The notes: a model not told the origin generated them from the sequence alone. Shown: positions 8,083-15,753, counted from the first letter of the stretch. The stretch: DNA of 23,030 nt from CAYSLC01 sp964431545 (GCA_964431545.1 CAYSLC010000070.1:1-23030), one strand, 5' to 3'. A program made the numbers and translations.

Positions 8083-8804
8083 GAGGTCTCCTCCACTTCC
8101 CGACGTTCGGTGAAAAAATCGAGAACAAAAGAGATGTGGCCCCGCATGGCGTGAAAGGCGGCTTTGGGATCATGGCGCCGGATGGTCTCCAGGATCCGGG
8201 TGTGCTGCTGAATGATCATCTCGATCCGTCCCTGCTCCTCGTAGAGATAGAAGAGGTTCTCCTTGATGCCGAAAAAGAAGAAGTCGTAGAAGTTCCGCAT
8301 GATGTGGACCTGCACCGGGTTTTTGGTGGCGTAGGAGATCGCCATGTGGAAGGAGACGTCGGCCTCGGTCCCCAGCCGCCCCATGGATGTCTCTTCGACC
8401 ATCTCCTTGATGCTCTCCTCCAGAAACCGGATGTCCTCCTCCTCCGCCCGCTCGGCCGCCAAGGCCGCAGCGTTGCACTCCAGCCCCATGCGGACCTCCA
8501 GGAGGTCCTCCAGGGTGGCGTCCTCGGCCCCCATGGCCAGGGCCAGTGGGTTTTTCCCTTCGTCGTCGGGGGTCCGAACGAAGGTCCCCTGCCCCTGGCG
8601 ATGCTCCAGGAGTCCCAGGACCACGAGCTTGCTGATGGCGTTTCTCACCGTGGTCCGGCTGACCGAAAGGGCCTGGGCGAGGTCCCGCTCGGTCATGAGC
8701 CGATCCCCGGGGCGGAGCTTGCCCCGGGAGATGAGTTCCCGGAGCTGATCGAAGACCTGGTCGGAGACCCGCTTCGGCTTGATCGGCTTGAGGGAGAGGC
8801 TCAT
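8079..8804 (-). CDS. GntR-family regulator with FCD ligand domain (LldR/PdhR/FadR-like)
   Basis: Repressor of 241 residues. The N-terminal winged helix-turn-helix spans about 8-77: VSDQVFDQLRELI, RPGDRLMTERDLAQALSVSRTTVRNAISKL, then the wing GLLEHRQGQGTFV. The C-terminal FCD domain (about 97-230) has the expected metal-binding set: Asp149 and His153 in DVSFH, His201 and His223. FCD regulators bind carboxylic acids through this metal. The start codon overlaps the stop codon of the glcF-like gene (ATGA), so translation is coupled and it should act on this locus. The recognition helix resembles that of FadR, whose sites contain TGGT-N3-ACCA. Two such sites lie in the divergent promoter region, which supports control of both operons. 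The inducer is probably lactate or glycolate, by context only. Confidence 0.88.
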   Translation of the reverse strand: MSLSLKPIKPKRVSDQVFDQLRELISRGKLRPGDRLMTERDLAQALSVSRTTVRNAISKLVVLGLLEHRQGQGTFVRTPDDEGKNPLALAMGAEDATLEDLLEVRMGLECNAAALAAERAEEEDIRFLEESIKEMVEETSMGRLGTEADVSFHMAISYATKNPVQVHIMRNFYDFFFFGIKENLFYLYEEQGRIEMIIQQHTRILETIRRHDPKAAFHAMRGHISFVLDFFTERREVEETS

Positions 8805-10117
8805 GGGGAACTCCCCGCCGGGTCGAGGGTTTCGGCGTAGATCTCCACCGGATGGCGGATGCGGACCCGATCCCCGGCCCTGGAGAGCATGTCGGAGATC
8901 TGGAGCATGCAGGCGGGGCATCCGGTGGCCACGGCCGCCGGCGCCACGGCATGGATGTTGTTCCGTTTCTTCTGACCGATGGCCGCCGACGTCTCATAGT
9001 ACTGAAGGTTGAAGGAGCCGCCCATGCCGCAACACCAATCCGACTGGGCCATCTCCTCCAGCCGGTATGCGGGGTTGGCCCCGATGAGGGTCCGGGGCTC
9101 CGAAAAGACGCCCAGGGACTTCTTCAGGTGGCAGGGATCGTGGTAGGTGATCACCGGTCTCCGCTCCTTTGCCGGGGATTTTGCAGGCGTGATCCCGAAC
9201 CGCTCCACCAGGAACCGGTTGATGTCCTGGGTCCTCTCCGTGATCTCCCCCACCCGCTTCCGCACCGCCTCCGGCTGATCCCGGACCATCAGGGGCCAGA
9301 TCTTCTTGATGGTCGAGGTACAGGTGGCGCAGGCGGTCACCAAAACATCGAATCCGGCCCCCTCGAACCGCTCCAGATTGTGAAGAACCAGCCGGTGGAA
9401 GCTCTTGGTGTCCCCGGCGGAGATGGCCGGAATCCCGCAGCAGGCCTGCCCCTCGGGCATGAAGATTCCGGCGCCGTGGCGGCGGAGGACCGTCACGGCC
9501 GCCTCGGCCACGGAGGGAAAGAACTTGTCCAGGAGGCATCCCACAAAGAAGGCGACCCGGGGACCGTCTCCGGATGGAGACTCGTCCAGGGCGGAGATCC
9601 TCCGGTGGAAGGGCGTCGCCGCCAGGGGCCGGAAGTGGCGGTCCCCGATGAGGGGTGACATGAACCGGGCGCAGGAGGTGCCGATCATGTCGTTGACCGG
9701 CTTGGTCAGCGCCGCCTGGAACCGCCCGCCCCACTCCGCCATCCGGTCGAAAACGCCGGGACGGGCCAGCATCCCCCTCAGAATCGCCCGCTTGGCCGGA
9801 GAGAGCCCCATGTACCCCGCGAGGATGGCCCGGGCCTTGATGAAGATCTCCAGCACGGAGACGCCGCTGGGGCAGTTCGCGGCACAGGAGCCGCAGAGAA
9901 GGCACCGGCCGAGGCGTTCGCTCACCCCCTCCGGGTCGTCGAGGATCTCCCGCCCCAGGCCGTCCAGGAGGGCGAGCTTTCCCCTTGCCACGTCGGCTTC
10001 CCGGCCCGTCCGCTCGTAAAGGGGGCAGACCGCCTGGCACATGCCGCACTTCATGCAGACGGTCAGCTGGTCCTCCAGCTCCTTCATCATCTCGGCGAGG
10101 GCTTTCACATCGGACAT
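8801..10117 (-). CDS. GlcF-like iron-sulfur subunit of 2-hydroxyacid dehydrogenase
   Basis: Electron-transfer subunit of 438 residues that pairs with the flavoprotein encoded just upstream. Two 4Fe-4S motifs are seen: Cys21-24-27-31 (CMKCGMCQAVCP) and Cys72-75-78-82 (CLLCGSCAANCP). Two CCG domains follow, with FVGCLLDKFFP, ACCGIPA and CATCTSTIKK in the first and DPCHLKK, CCGMGGSF and CPAC in the second. This is the layout of GlcF and of the iron-sulfur partner of D-lactate dehydrogenase in Desulfovibrio. Electrons probably go to the quinone pool or to another membrane carrier. The ATG at 10117 overlaps the end of the glcD-like gene by 13 bases and has an AGGAG site inside that gene. The 3' end overlaps the gntR start by 4 bases. 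Confidence 0.9.
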   Translation of the reverse strand: MSDVKALAEMMKELEDQLTVCMKCGMCQAVCPLYERTGREADVARGKLALLDGLGREILDDPEGVSERLGRCLLCGSCAANCPSGVSVLEIFIKARAILAGYMGLSPAKRAILRGMLARPGVFDRMAEWGGRFQAALTKPVNDMIGTSCARFMSPLIGDRHFRPLAATPFHRRISALDESPSGDGPRVAFFVGCLLDKFFPSVAEAAVTVLRRHGAGIFMPEGQACCGIPAISAGDTKSFHRLVLHNLERFEGAGFDVLVTACATCTSTIKKIWPLMVRDQPEAVRKRVGEITERTQDINRFLVERFGITPAKSPAKERRPVITYHDPCHLKKSLGVFSEPRTLIGANPAYRLEEMAQSDWCCGMGGSFNLQYYETSAAIGQKKRNNIHAVAPAAVATGCPACMLQISDMLSRAGDRVRIRHPVEIYAETLDPAGSSP

Positions 10118-11502
10118 GATCCGGCTCCTATGATCTTTCCGGGATTGAGGATCGCGTTGGGGTCGAGGGCGGCCTTGATCCTTCGGGAGAAGAGAATGGT
10201 GGCCGCGCTGGTCTCCTTTTCCAGAAAACAGGATTTGGCGGTTCCGGTGCCGTGTTCTCCGGACAGCGTCCCGCCGAGGGCCAGGGCCCGGTCGAAGATC
10301 GCCTCGATGGCCGCCTCCACCCGCCGCCACTCCTCACGGTCCCGGCGGTCGGTGAGGATGGTGGGGTGGAGGTTGCCGTCCCCGGCGTGGCCGAAGGTTC
10401 CGATCCACAGATCATGAGTCCGGCCGATCTCGTCGATGGCCCTGACCATGTCCGGGATCTTGGACCGGGGGACGGTGGCGTCCTCCAGCACCGTGGTGGG
10501 CTTGAGCTTGGCCAGGGCCGACAGGGCGGCCCGGCGGGCCTCCCAGACCTTGTCCCGCTCGGCGGCGTCCTCGGCCACCCGGACCCGGACGGCCCCGTGT
10601 TCCCGGCACAGATCCGCCACCTTTTCGGCGTCCTCCTCCACCTGGGCCGGATGGCCGTCCACCTCGATGAGCAGAAGCGCGGCGGCATCGGTGGGCAGCC
10701 CCACCCGGCTGTACCCCTCCACGGCCCGGATGGTGAAGTTGTCCATAAATTCCAGGGTGGCCGGAACGATGCGGGCGGCGATGACGGCGGCCACCGTCTC
10801 CGAGGCCCCTTCCGTGCGATCGAAAATGGCGATCATCGACTTGCGGTGCCTGGGCAGGGGGATCAGCTTCAGGGTGATTTCGCTCACCACCCCCAGCGTC
10901 CCTTCGGAGCCGACCATCAGGGCGGTGAGGTTGTATCCGGTGGCGCATTTGACCGTCCGGGAGCCGGTCTTGACCAGGCCGCCGTCCACGTCGAAGAAGT
11001 CGAGGCCCATGACGTAGTCCCGGGTCACCCCGTACTTGAGCCCCCGGAGGCCGCCGGCGTTCTCGGCCACGTTTCCCCCCAAGGTCGACACCGACTGGCT
11101 GCCCGGATCCGGGGGGTAGAAGAGCCCCCGGGCCTCCGCTTCCCCGGCGAGCCTGGCGGTGATCACCCCCGGTTCAACCCGGGCGTACATGTCGGCCTCG
11201 TTGATCTCCAAAATCCGGCCGAGGGCGTTGGTGAGGATCACCACGCCCCCGGGGCTGGGGATCGTCCCGCCGCTCAGGTTTGTGCCCGCCCCCCGGACGG
11301 TGACGGGCAGCCGGTTTTCATTGCAGATCCGGACGACCCGGCCCAGGGATTTCACGGTGGTGGGCCGGACCACCGCATCGGGCACCACCGGATCGAGCAC
11401 CGCCGCATCATAGGAATAGGTGACCCGATCCGCCGGATCCCCGAACAGGTTCTCCCGGCCCACCAGGGCCTCGAGTTCCTTCCGCACGCTCTCCTTGATC
11501 AT
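10105..11502 (-). CDS. GlcD/D-lactate-dehydrogenase-type FAD-linked oxidase
   Basis: Flavoprotein of 465 residues, probably oxidising D-lactate (or glycolate) to the 2-oxo acid. The PCMH-type FAD domain covers about 40-215, with RGAGTNLSGG at 70-79, PDPGSQSVSTLGGNVAENAGG near 131-151 and KCATGYNLTALMVGSEGTLG near 185-204. The C-terminal FAD-oxidase domain contains GHAGDGNLHP at 371-380 and SGEHGTG at 414-420. All are hallmarks of GlcD and bacterial D-lactate dehydrogenases. No signal peptide or membrane helix is present, so membrane association would come through partners. The start has an AGGAG site 6 bases upstream. It is the first gene of a three-gene operon with glcF-like and gntR, under an operator overlapping its promoter. 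Sequence alone cannot separate lactate from glycolate; the divergent lut genes favour lactate. Confidence 0.9.
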   Translation of the reverse strand: MIKESVRKELEALVGRENLFGDPADRVTYSYDAAVLDPVVPDAVVRPTTVKSLGRVVRICNENRLPVTVRGAGTNLSGGTIPSPGGVVILTNALGRILEINEADMYARVEPGVITARLAGEAEARGLFYPPDPGSQSVSTLGGNVAENAGGLRGLKYGVTRDYVMGLDFFDVDGGLVKTGSRTVKCATGYNLTALMVGSEGTLGVVSEITLKLIPLPRHRKSMIAIFDRTEGASETVAAVIAARIVPATLEFMDNFTIRAVEGYSRVGLPTDAAALLLIEVDGHPAQVEEDAEKVADLCREHGAVRVRVAEDAAERDKVWEARRAALSALAKLKPTTVLEDATVPRSKIPDMVRAIDEIGRTHDLWIGTFGHAGDGNLHPTILTDRRDREEWRRVEAAIEAIFDRALALGGTLSGEHGTGTAKSCFLEKETSAATILFSRRIKAALDPNAILNPGKIIGAGSCPM

Positions 11503-11523
11503 GACCGCTCCTCATGCCCCGCC

Positions 11524-11537
11524 TGGGCCCGGGCCCA
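11524..11537. repeat. Perfect 14-base GC palindrome in the glcD leader
   Basis: TGGGCCCGGGCCCA is its own reverse complement. It lies between operator 1 and the glcD ribosome site, so it would be in the 5' leader of the glcD-glcF-gntR transcript. It could be a protein site or simply reflect GC-rich sequence. Confidence 0.4.
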
Positions 11538-11552
11538 ACGGGGTCACCCTAA

Positions 11553-11567
11553 ATTGGTACTACCAAT
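11553..11567. promoter_or_regulatory. Operator 1 for the FCD-GntR regulator (glcD side)
   Basis: ATTGGT-ACT-ACCAAT, perfect 6-base arms around 3 bases. This is the consensus type recognised by FadR/PdhR/LldR regulators. On the minus strand it overlaps a possible -10, TATATT (11565-11570), so binding would block transcription of glcD-glcF-gntR and give autoregulation. The matching -35 is weak. Confidence 0.8.
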
Positions 11568-11660
11568 ATACAAAACCCTAACGCCGAACGGCGTTCAGGA
11601 AACGATGATCTTTAAACTATCAGCTTTCATTCAATTTATCAAGCCCTTTTTATTTTCTGC

Positions 11661-11692
11661 TTGACAAGGGCCGAGGGGATATCGTAGTTAAT
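11661..11692 (+). promoter_or_regulatory. Promoter of the TRAP-lut operon
   Basis: A perfect -35, TTGACA (11661-11666), is followed by an AT-rich segment ending TAGTTAAT. The -10 is not clear: GTTAAT (11687-11692) matches 4/6 but at 20-base spacing, while TAGTTA is closer but poor. The suboptimal -10 directly abuts and partly overlaps operator 2, as expected of a repressed promoter. Confidence 0.5.
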
Positions 11693-11705
11693 TGGTATAA
11701 CCAAT
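11691..11705. promoter_or_regulatory. Operator 2 for the FCD-GntR regulator (TRAP-lut side)
   Basis: ATTGGT-ATA-ACCAAT, the same perfect arms as operator 1, differing only in the 3 central bases. It sits at the -10/start region of the plus-strand promoter. Its centre is 138 bases from that of operator 1, about 13 helical turns, so looping between the two sites is geometrically possible. Confidence 0.82.
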
Positions 11706-11804
11706 TTATGGCGATCCGGGGAAATCCCGGGCCGCCGCGGCATCATCTCGTGCCCCATGGTGTTTCATGCGGCACGTCAACACCGTGTTCGAATCGAAAA
11801 GGGG

Positions 11805-11818
11805 GTGATAGAGATCAC
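11805..11818. promoter_or_regulatory. CRP/FNR-type inverted repeat in the dctP leader
   Basis: GTGAT-AGAG-ATCAC is a perfect inverted repeat and contains GTGA-N6-TCAC, the core of CRP/FNR-family sites; the outer bases (G and G) miss the full TGTGA-N6-TCACA. It lies about 110 bases downstream of the expected transcript start and 109 bases before dctP. It could be a second regulator's site or an RNA hairpin. Confidence 0.35.
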
Positions 11819-11926
11819 GACTGGAAAAGAGGAAGCAGCCCCTCTGAAGCGTCCCTTCGGCCTTTGAAACGCTTTCGTCGAACCAACGAAACAAAAAAAA
11901 CCCCAATTCCAAAGGAGGAACCCACC

Positions 11927-13096
11927 ATGAAGAGAGCCGCCACCATCGGCCTCGTGTTGCTGATCGCCCTTTGTTTTGCCATCCCCTCGGCCACGGCCCA
12001 GTCCAAGCGCGGGAAATTCGGCGAAGACCCCCGCCATGACATGGCCAAGCGCGTGAGATTCAAACCCTCGGAGGAAAAAATCCGGTGGAAGATGGTCATG
12101 CCCTGGTCCAAGGGCCTTTTATTCTACGACATCGCCACCCATTTCTGCGACAGCGTGCGCCTGGCCTCCGCCGGCCGGCTGGATATCAAGCCTTTTTCCG
12201 CCGGCGAGCTGGTTCCCGCCATGCAGACCTTCGATGCCGTGAGCAAGGGCTCCGCGGATGCCGGCCACGACTGGCCCGGCTACTGGAAGGGCAAGAACGA
12301 AGCGTTCGTCGCCTTCGCCTCCGTGCCCATGGGATTGGATGGTGAAGGATACAACATCTGGCTGTACGAAAAGGGCGGTCTGGAGATGATGCAGGAACTC
12401 TACGGCAAGTTCAATCTCTTCGCCCTGCCGGGCGGCCAGTGCGGCCAGGAGATGGGCTTTTTCTCCAACAAGCGGGCCACCAAACTGGCGGACTTCAAGG
12501 GGATGCGGGTCCGGACGCCGGGCTGGACCATGGACATTCTCAATCGAATGGGTGCATCGGTCAGCCCCCTGCCGGGCGGTGAAGTCTACCTGGCCCTGGA
12601 ACGCGGCGTCATCGACGCGGCCGAATTCTCCTCGCCGGCCATCAATTACCCCATGGGATTCGACGAGATCACCAAGTTCGTCATTCAGCCGGGGATCCAC
12701 CAGCCGGGGATCCAGTGCGGCCTGTTCTTCAACAAGGACTCCTACGACAAACTTCCCGAGGATCTCAAATGGATCATCGACATCTGTGCCAAGGAGACCC
12801 AGCTCTGGTCCTACAACTGGGTCAACGGGCTCAATGCCGAGGCGATTCGACGGTTCAAGGACAAAGTGGAAATCGTCAAAATGGACAGAGAGACCATCGT
12901 CGAATTCACCAAGGTGGCCAAGAAGTACCTGGAGGAAGTGAAGGCCGAGCATCCCTTCGTGAAAAAGGTGCTCGATTCCCAGGAAGAATTCAAGGTCTCC
13001 TTTGCCGACTGGCGCGATGCCCGCATCGGCGCCACCCCCTGGCCCTACGATACCATCATCCAAGAGGGCCGGATCAGCGAGTGCATGAAACAGTGA
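11927..13096 (+). CDS. dctP: TRAP transporter substrate-binding protein (DctP/TakP type)
   Basis: Periplasmic receptor of 389 residues that delivers the substrate to the DctQM permease. A signal peptide spans about residues 1-24 (KRAATIGLVLLIALC, then ATAQ). The DctP fold follows: KIRWKMVMPWSKGLLFYDIA near 51-70, SAGELVPAMQTFDAVSKGSAD near 91-111, and the substrate-contact region FKGMRVRTPGW at 190-200, where Arg196 should bind the carboxylate. PGGEVYLALERGVIDAAE (216-233) is typical of the TakP/2-oxoacid and lactate branch. The ATG is set by a strong AAAGGAGGAA site; the upstream open frame lacks one. Context (lutC, lutBA, divergent glcDF) makes lactate the likely ligand, but pyruvate or other 2-oxo or 2-hydroxy acids are possible. 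It is the first gene of the plus-strand operon. Confidence 0.9.
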   Translation: MKRAATIGLVLLIALCFAIPSATAQSKRGKFGEDPRHDMAKRVRFKPSEEKIRWKMVMPWSKGLLFYDIATHFCDSVRLASAGRLDIKPFSAGELVPAMQTFDAVSKGSADAGHDWPGYWKGKNEAFVAFASVPMGLDGEGYNIWLYEKGGLEMMQELYGKFNLFALPGGQCGQEMGFFSNKRATKLADFKGMRVRTPGWTMDILNRMGASVSPLPGGEVYLALERGVIDAAEFSSPAINYPMGFDEITKFVIQPGIHQPGIQCGLFFNKDSYDKLPEDLKWIIDICAKETQLWSYNWVNGLNAEAIRRFKDKVEIVKMDRETIVEFTKVAKKYLEEVKAEHPFVKKVLDSQEEFKVSFADWRDARIGATPWPYDTIIQEGRISECMKQ

Positions 13097-13133
13097 TTCC
13101 CTCTCTTCCGATTCCTCGGATCGGCTAATCCCC

Positions 13134-13172
13134 GGGGCCTTGCGAGGGCGGCGGACGCTTTTGCAAGGCCCC
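13134..13172 (+). terminator. Strong hairpin between dctP and dctQ
   Basis: A perfect 10-base stem, GGGGCCTTGC with GCAAGGCCCC, encloses a 19-base loop and is followed by only three T's (TTTGT). It probably works as a partial terminator or as a 3' end that protects dctP mRNA, giving more binding protein than permease. The ribosome site of dctQ follows at once. Confidence 0.75.
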
Positions 13173-13194
13173 TTTGTAAAGGAGACTTTCCGTT

Positions 13195-13719
13195 ATGCTC
13201 AACGCCGTCATCAAGGGCATCGACGTCTTTGTCGAAAAGCAGGGACAGATCACCTCCTTCGTGGTCTATCCCCTTCTGATCATCGTCATCTATGAAGTCT
13301 TCATGCGCTACGCCTTCAACGCCCCCACGGTCTGGGGATTCGAGGCGACGGCATTCGCCTACGGCATCCATTACATGCTGGGGCTCTCCTTCATGGAGAA
13401 CGCCGACGGCCACGTCAAGGTGGACATCGTCACGGGCCGGCTCTCCCCAAAAACCCAGGCGATCCTCGGCGTACTCACCTACGTCTGCATATTCGGCCCG
13501 GTCTTCTTTTTCATGACCTGGGGCGCCATCAAGTTCGCCTACACCTCCACGGTGAGCAACGAACTCAACTCCACCTCCTGGGCGCCGCCCATCTGGCCGT
13601 TCAAGATCATCATGGCGCTGAGTTTCCTTCTGCTGTTCATCCAGGGCGCCTCAAACATGCTCAAGCACCTACGGACCCTGATCACCCCCAACCCCGACCG
13701 TTCAGAACAAGAGGTGTGA
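13195..13719 (+). CDS. dctQ: TRAP transporter small permease subunit
   Basis: Inner-membrane protein of 174 residues with four hydrophobic segments, at about 20-40, 50-68, 88-110 and 134-154, the DctQ fold. The family motif is seen as YEVFMRYAFNAPTVWGFEATAF near 35-56. It is followed by the cytoplasmic HVKVDIVTGRLSPK loop. It forms the membrane complex with DctM for sodium-driven uptake. The start has an AAAGGAGAC site 9-10 bases upstream. The stop codon lies 2 bases before the dctM ATG. Confidence 0.9.
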   Translation: MLNAVIKGIDVFVEKQGQITSFVVYPLLIIVIYEVFMRYAFNAPTVWGFEATAFAYGIHYMLGLSFMENADGHVKVDIVTGRLSPKTQAILGVLTYVCIFGPVFFFMTWGAIKFAYTSTVSNELNSTSWAPPIWPFKIIMALSFLLLFIQGASNMLKHLRTLITPNPDRSEQEV

Positions 13720-13721
13720 CC

Positions 13722-15065
13722 ATGAGCCTTGAAGTTATGACCATCGCCATGTTCGTCGTCCTGATTCTGCTCATTCTGCTGGGTCACCCCCTCGCCTTCA
13801 CCCTGGCCGGCGTGGCGACCCTGTTCGGGCTCATCGACAACGGCTGGAACGTGGCGGCCCTGTTCGATATGTTCGCCAACAACTGCTGGGGGCTGATGAA
13901 CAACTACGTCATTGTCGCCATCCCGCTGTTCATCCTCATGGCCCAGCTCCTCGACCGCTCCGAGGTGGCCAACCAGCTCTTCGACGCCCTGTACATCGTC
14001 CTGGGCGCCATCAAGGGCGGGCTGGGCCTCGCCGTTGTGCTGGTCTGCACCGTCTTCGCCGCCACCACCGGAATCATCGGCGCCTCCGTCGTCGCCATGG
14101 GGCTTCTGGCCACCCCGGCGCTGCTCGGCAAGGGGTACCAGAAGGAGATGACATCCGGCATCATCTGCGCGTCGGGAACCCTGGGCATCCTGATTCCGCC
14201 GTCCATCATGATGGTCGTCTACGGCGGGCTCACCGGCCTGAAGGAGACCTCGGTGGGCAACCTCTTCGCCGGCGCCATCTTTCCGGGTCTCATTCTGTCG
14301 GGACTCTACTTCGCCTACATCTTGACCCGGTGCAACCTCAATCCGGAATTGGGTCCCCCCATCTCCAAGGAGGAAGCCAACAAATGGACGGCCAAGCAGA
14401 AATGGTTCATGACCCTCAAGTCCCTGATCCCGCCCCTGGCGCTGATCCTGGCGGTCATGGGGACCATTCTGGCCGGCGTCGCCACCCCCACCGAAGCGGC
14501 GGGCCTGGGGGCCCTGGGCGCGGCCCTGCTGGCCGCGGCCAACCGGAAGTTCACCTGGACGGTCATCCGGGACGCCTCCTACAACACCATGAAGACCACC
14601 TCCATGGTCATGATGCTCTTCATCGGCGGCAAGTTCTTCTCCACTGTCTTTTTGAGCATGGGCGGCGGCGACGTGGTGGCCGATCTGATGATCGGCTCCG
14701 GCCTCAACCGCTGGGTGGTGCTGGCCATCATGATGGGGATCGTCTTCGTCATGGGGATGTTCATCGACTGGGCCGCCATCCTTTTGATTACGGTGCCGAT
14801 CTTCATGCCCATCGTCACGGAACTCGATTTCAATCCGCTCTGGTTCTCGATCCTCATGTGCGTCAACCTCCAGACCTCCTTCGTGACGCCGCCCTTCGGC
14901 TACGCCCTCTTCTATTTCGCCGGCGTGGCCCCCAAGGGGTACACCATGATGCACATCTACCGGGGCATCGGACCCTTCGTGATCCTGCAGCTCATCGGGC
15001 TGGCCATTCTGGTGGCCTTCCCGTCTCTGATCACATGGCTGCCGGGGCTGTTTTTCGGTTCATGA
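13722..15065 (+). CDS. dctM: TRAP transporter large permease subunit
   Basis: The transport channel of the TRAP system, 447 residues with about 12 hydrophobic segments. Family features include HPLAFTLAGVATLFG near the start, NNYVIVAIPLFILMAQLLDRS, the ATTGIIGASVVAMGLLATPALL block and the ASGTLGILIPPSIMMVVYGG block. GVATPTEAAGLGALGA and the C-terminal QTSFVTPPFGYALFYFAG are also present. I start it at ATG 13722, preceded by GAGGTG, rather than at the in-frame GTG two codons earlier, which overlaps the dctQ stop. Co-transcribed with dctQ. A 20-codon mini-frame links its stop codon to the lutC start. Confidence 0.93.
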   Translation: MSLEVMTIAMFVVLILLILLGHPLAFTLAGVATLFGLIDNGWNVAALFDMFANNCWGLMNNYVIVAIPLFILMAQLLDRSEVANQLFDALYIVLGAIKGGLGLAVVLVCTVFAATTGIIGASVVAMGLLATPALLGKGYQKEMTSGIICASGTLGILIPPSIMMVVYGGLTGLKETSVGNLFAGAIFPGLILSGLYFAYILTRCNLNPELGPPISKEEANKWTAKQKWFMTLKSLIPPLALILAVMGTILAGVATPTEAAGLGALGAALLAAANRKFTWTVIRDASYNTMKTTSMVMMLFIGGKFFSTVFLSMGGGDVVADLMIGSGLNRWVVLAIMMGIVFVMGMFIDWAAILLITVPIFMPIVTELDFNPLWFSILMCVNLQTSFVTPPFGYALFYFAGVAPKGYTMMHIYRGIGPFVILQLIGLAILVAFPSLITWLPGLFFGS

Positions 15066-15124
15066 CAAGGAGATGGACGAGGGGCGATCCTCGTGAACCG
15101 GCACATAAGGAGACGGAAACATGA
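15062..15124 (+). other. 20-codon mini-frame linking dctM and lutC
   Basis: The ATG at 15062 overlaps the dctM stop (ATGA), and its TGA overlaps the lutC ATG (ATGA again). The peptide would be 20 residues, basic at the start (MTRRWTRGD) and ending KETET. There is no ribosome site of its own, and it contains a small hairpin (15077-15094) and the lutC ribosome site. It may relay ribosomes from dctM to lutC, or be chance. Confidence 0.25.
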
Positions 15125-15753
15125 GCGGACTGGAAGAACTATACGAGTCATTTACCCGAAAGGCGGAGCTGGTGTCGGCGGTGGTCTCCCATGTGGACAC
15201 CCCTGAGGCGGCCTTCGCCTATGCGGTGGACATCTGCGACCGGAAGGAGGCCTGCCAGCTCCTGGTATCGGGGTGCGCGGAACCCTTGTCGCCCGAGGCC
15301 GATGATCTGTGCGAGGCCAAGCCGCAGCGGAAGATCATGGCGGCGCCGGGGCTGGCGGAGGAGCATCTTTCAACCCTGAAATCCCTTTGCGACGAGAAGG
15401 GGATCGCCCTGGTCACCGACGGTCTGCGGGATCATCTGGCGGGGATCGATATCGGCTTCACCCCGGCCCAGTTCGGCATCGCCGAGACCGGCTCCCTGAT
15501 GCTCGACTCCACCAGCGAGGCGGTTCGGCTCGCCACCATGATCAGCGAGATCCACATCGCCCTGCTCCCCAAGTCGAAGATTTTCGAGACCGCGTACGAC
15601 CTTGAATGGGAACTCCAGGACCTGATGGCGGCCCCGCCCAACTACACCGCCTTCATCACCGGCGCCAGCCGCACCGCCGACATCGAGCGGGTCCTCGCCC
15701 TGGGGGTCCACGGCCCGCTGGAACTCCACATACTGCTCTGGGAGGACATCTGA
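15121..15753 (+). CDS. lutC: Lactate utilization protein C (LUD domain)
   Basis: LUD-domain protein of 210 residues, the third component of the LutABC/LldEFG L-lactate oxidation system, which converts lactate to pyruvate. The N-terminus (MSGLEELYESFTRKAEL) is followed by the LUD fold, about 30-208. The characteristic block is TPAQFGIAETGSLMLDS near 113-129, then the PKSKIFET and TGASRTADIE segments. No cysteine cluster is present, as expected for LutC. The ATG has an AAGGAGA site. Its stop overlaps the start of the fused lutBA by one base (TGATG), so the two are translationally coupled. Desulfovibrio has the same lutC plus fused-lutBA pair in its lactate cluster. Confidence 0.88.
   Translation: MSGLEELYESFTRKAELVSAVVSHVDTPEAAFAYAVDICDRKEACQLLVSGCAEPLSPEADDLCEAKPQRKIMAAPGLAEEHLSTLKSLCDEKGIALVTDGLRDHLAGIDIGFTPAQFGIAETGSLMLDSTSEAVRLATMISEIHIALLPKSKIFETAYDLEWELQDLMAAPPNYTAFITGASRTADIERVLALGVHGPLELHILLWEDI

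Larger units (their letters stand above)
11503..11926. other. Divergent control region between the two lactate operons
   Basis: A 424-base stretch with no supported gene. It holds, left to right: the glcD ribosome site; a perfect 14-base palindrome; operator 1 overlapping the glcD-side -10; a small inverted repeat (AACGCC-GAAC-GGCGTT, 11580-11595); an AT-rich segment around 11600-11660; the plus-strand promoter with operator 2; and a roughly 220-base leader before dctP. The leader has several short hairpins, for example 11716-11730, 11759-11784, 11847-11874 and 11873-11891, and a GTGA-N6-TCAC repeat. Confidence 0.7.

Noticed and set aside
12119..13063. Open frame of 314 codons on the minus strand opposite dctP
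   Set aside because: Mirror of the strongly supported TRAP binding protein; no ribosome site or domain.
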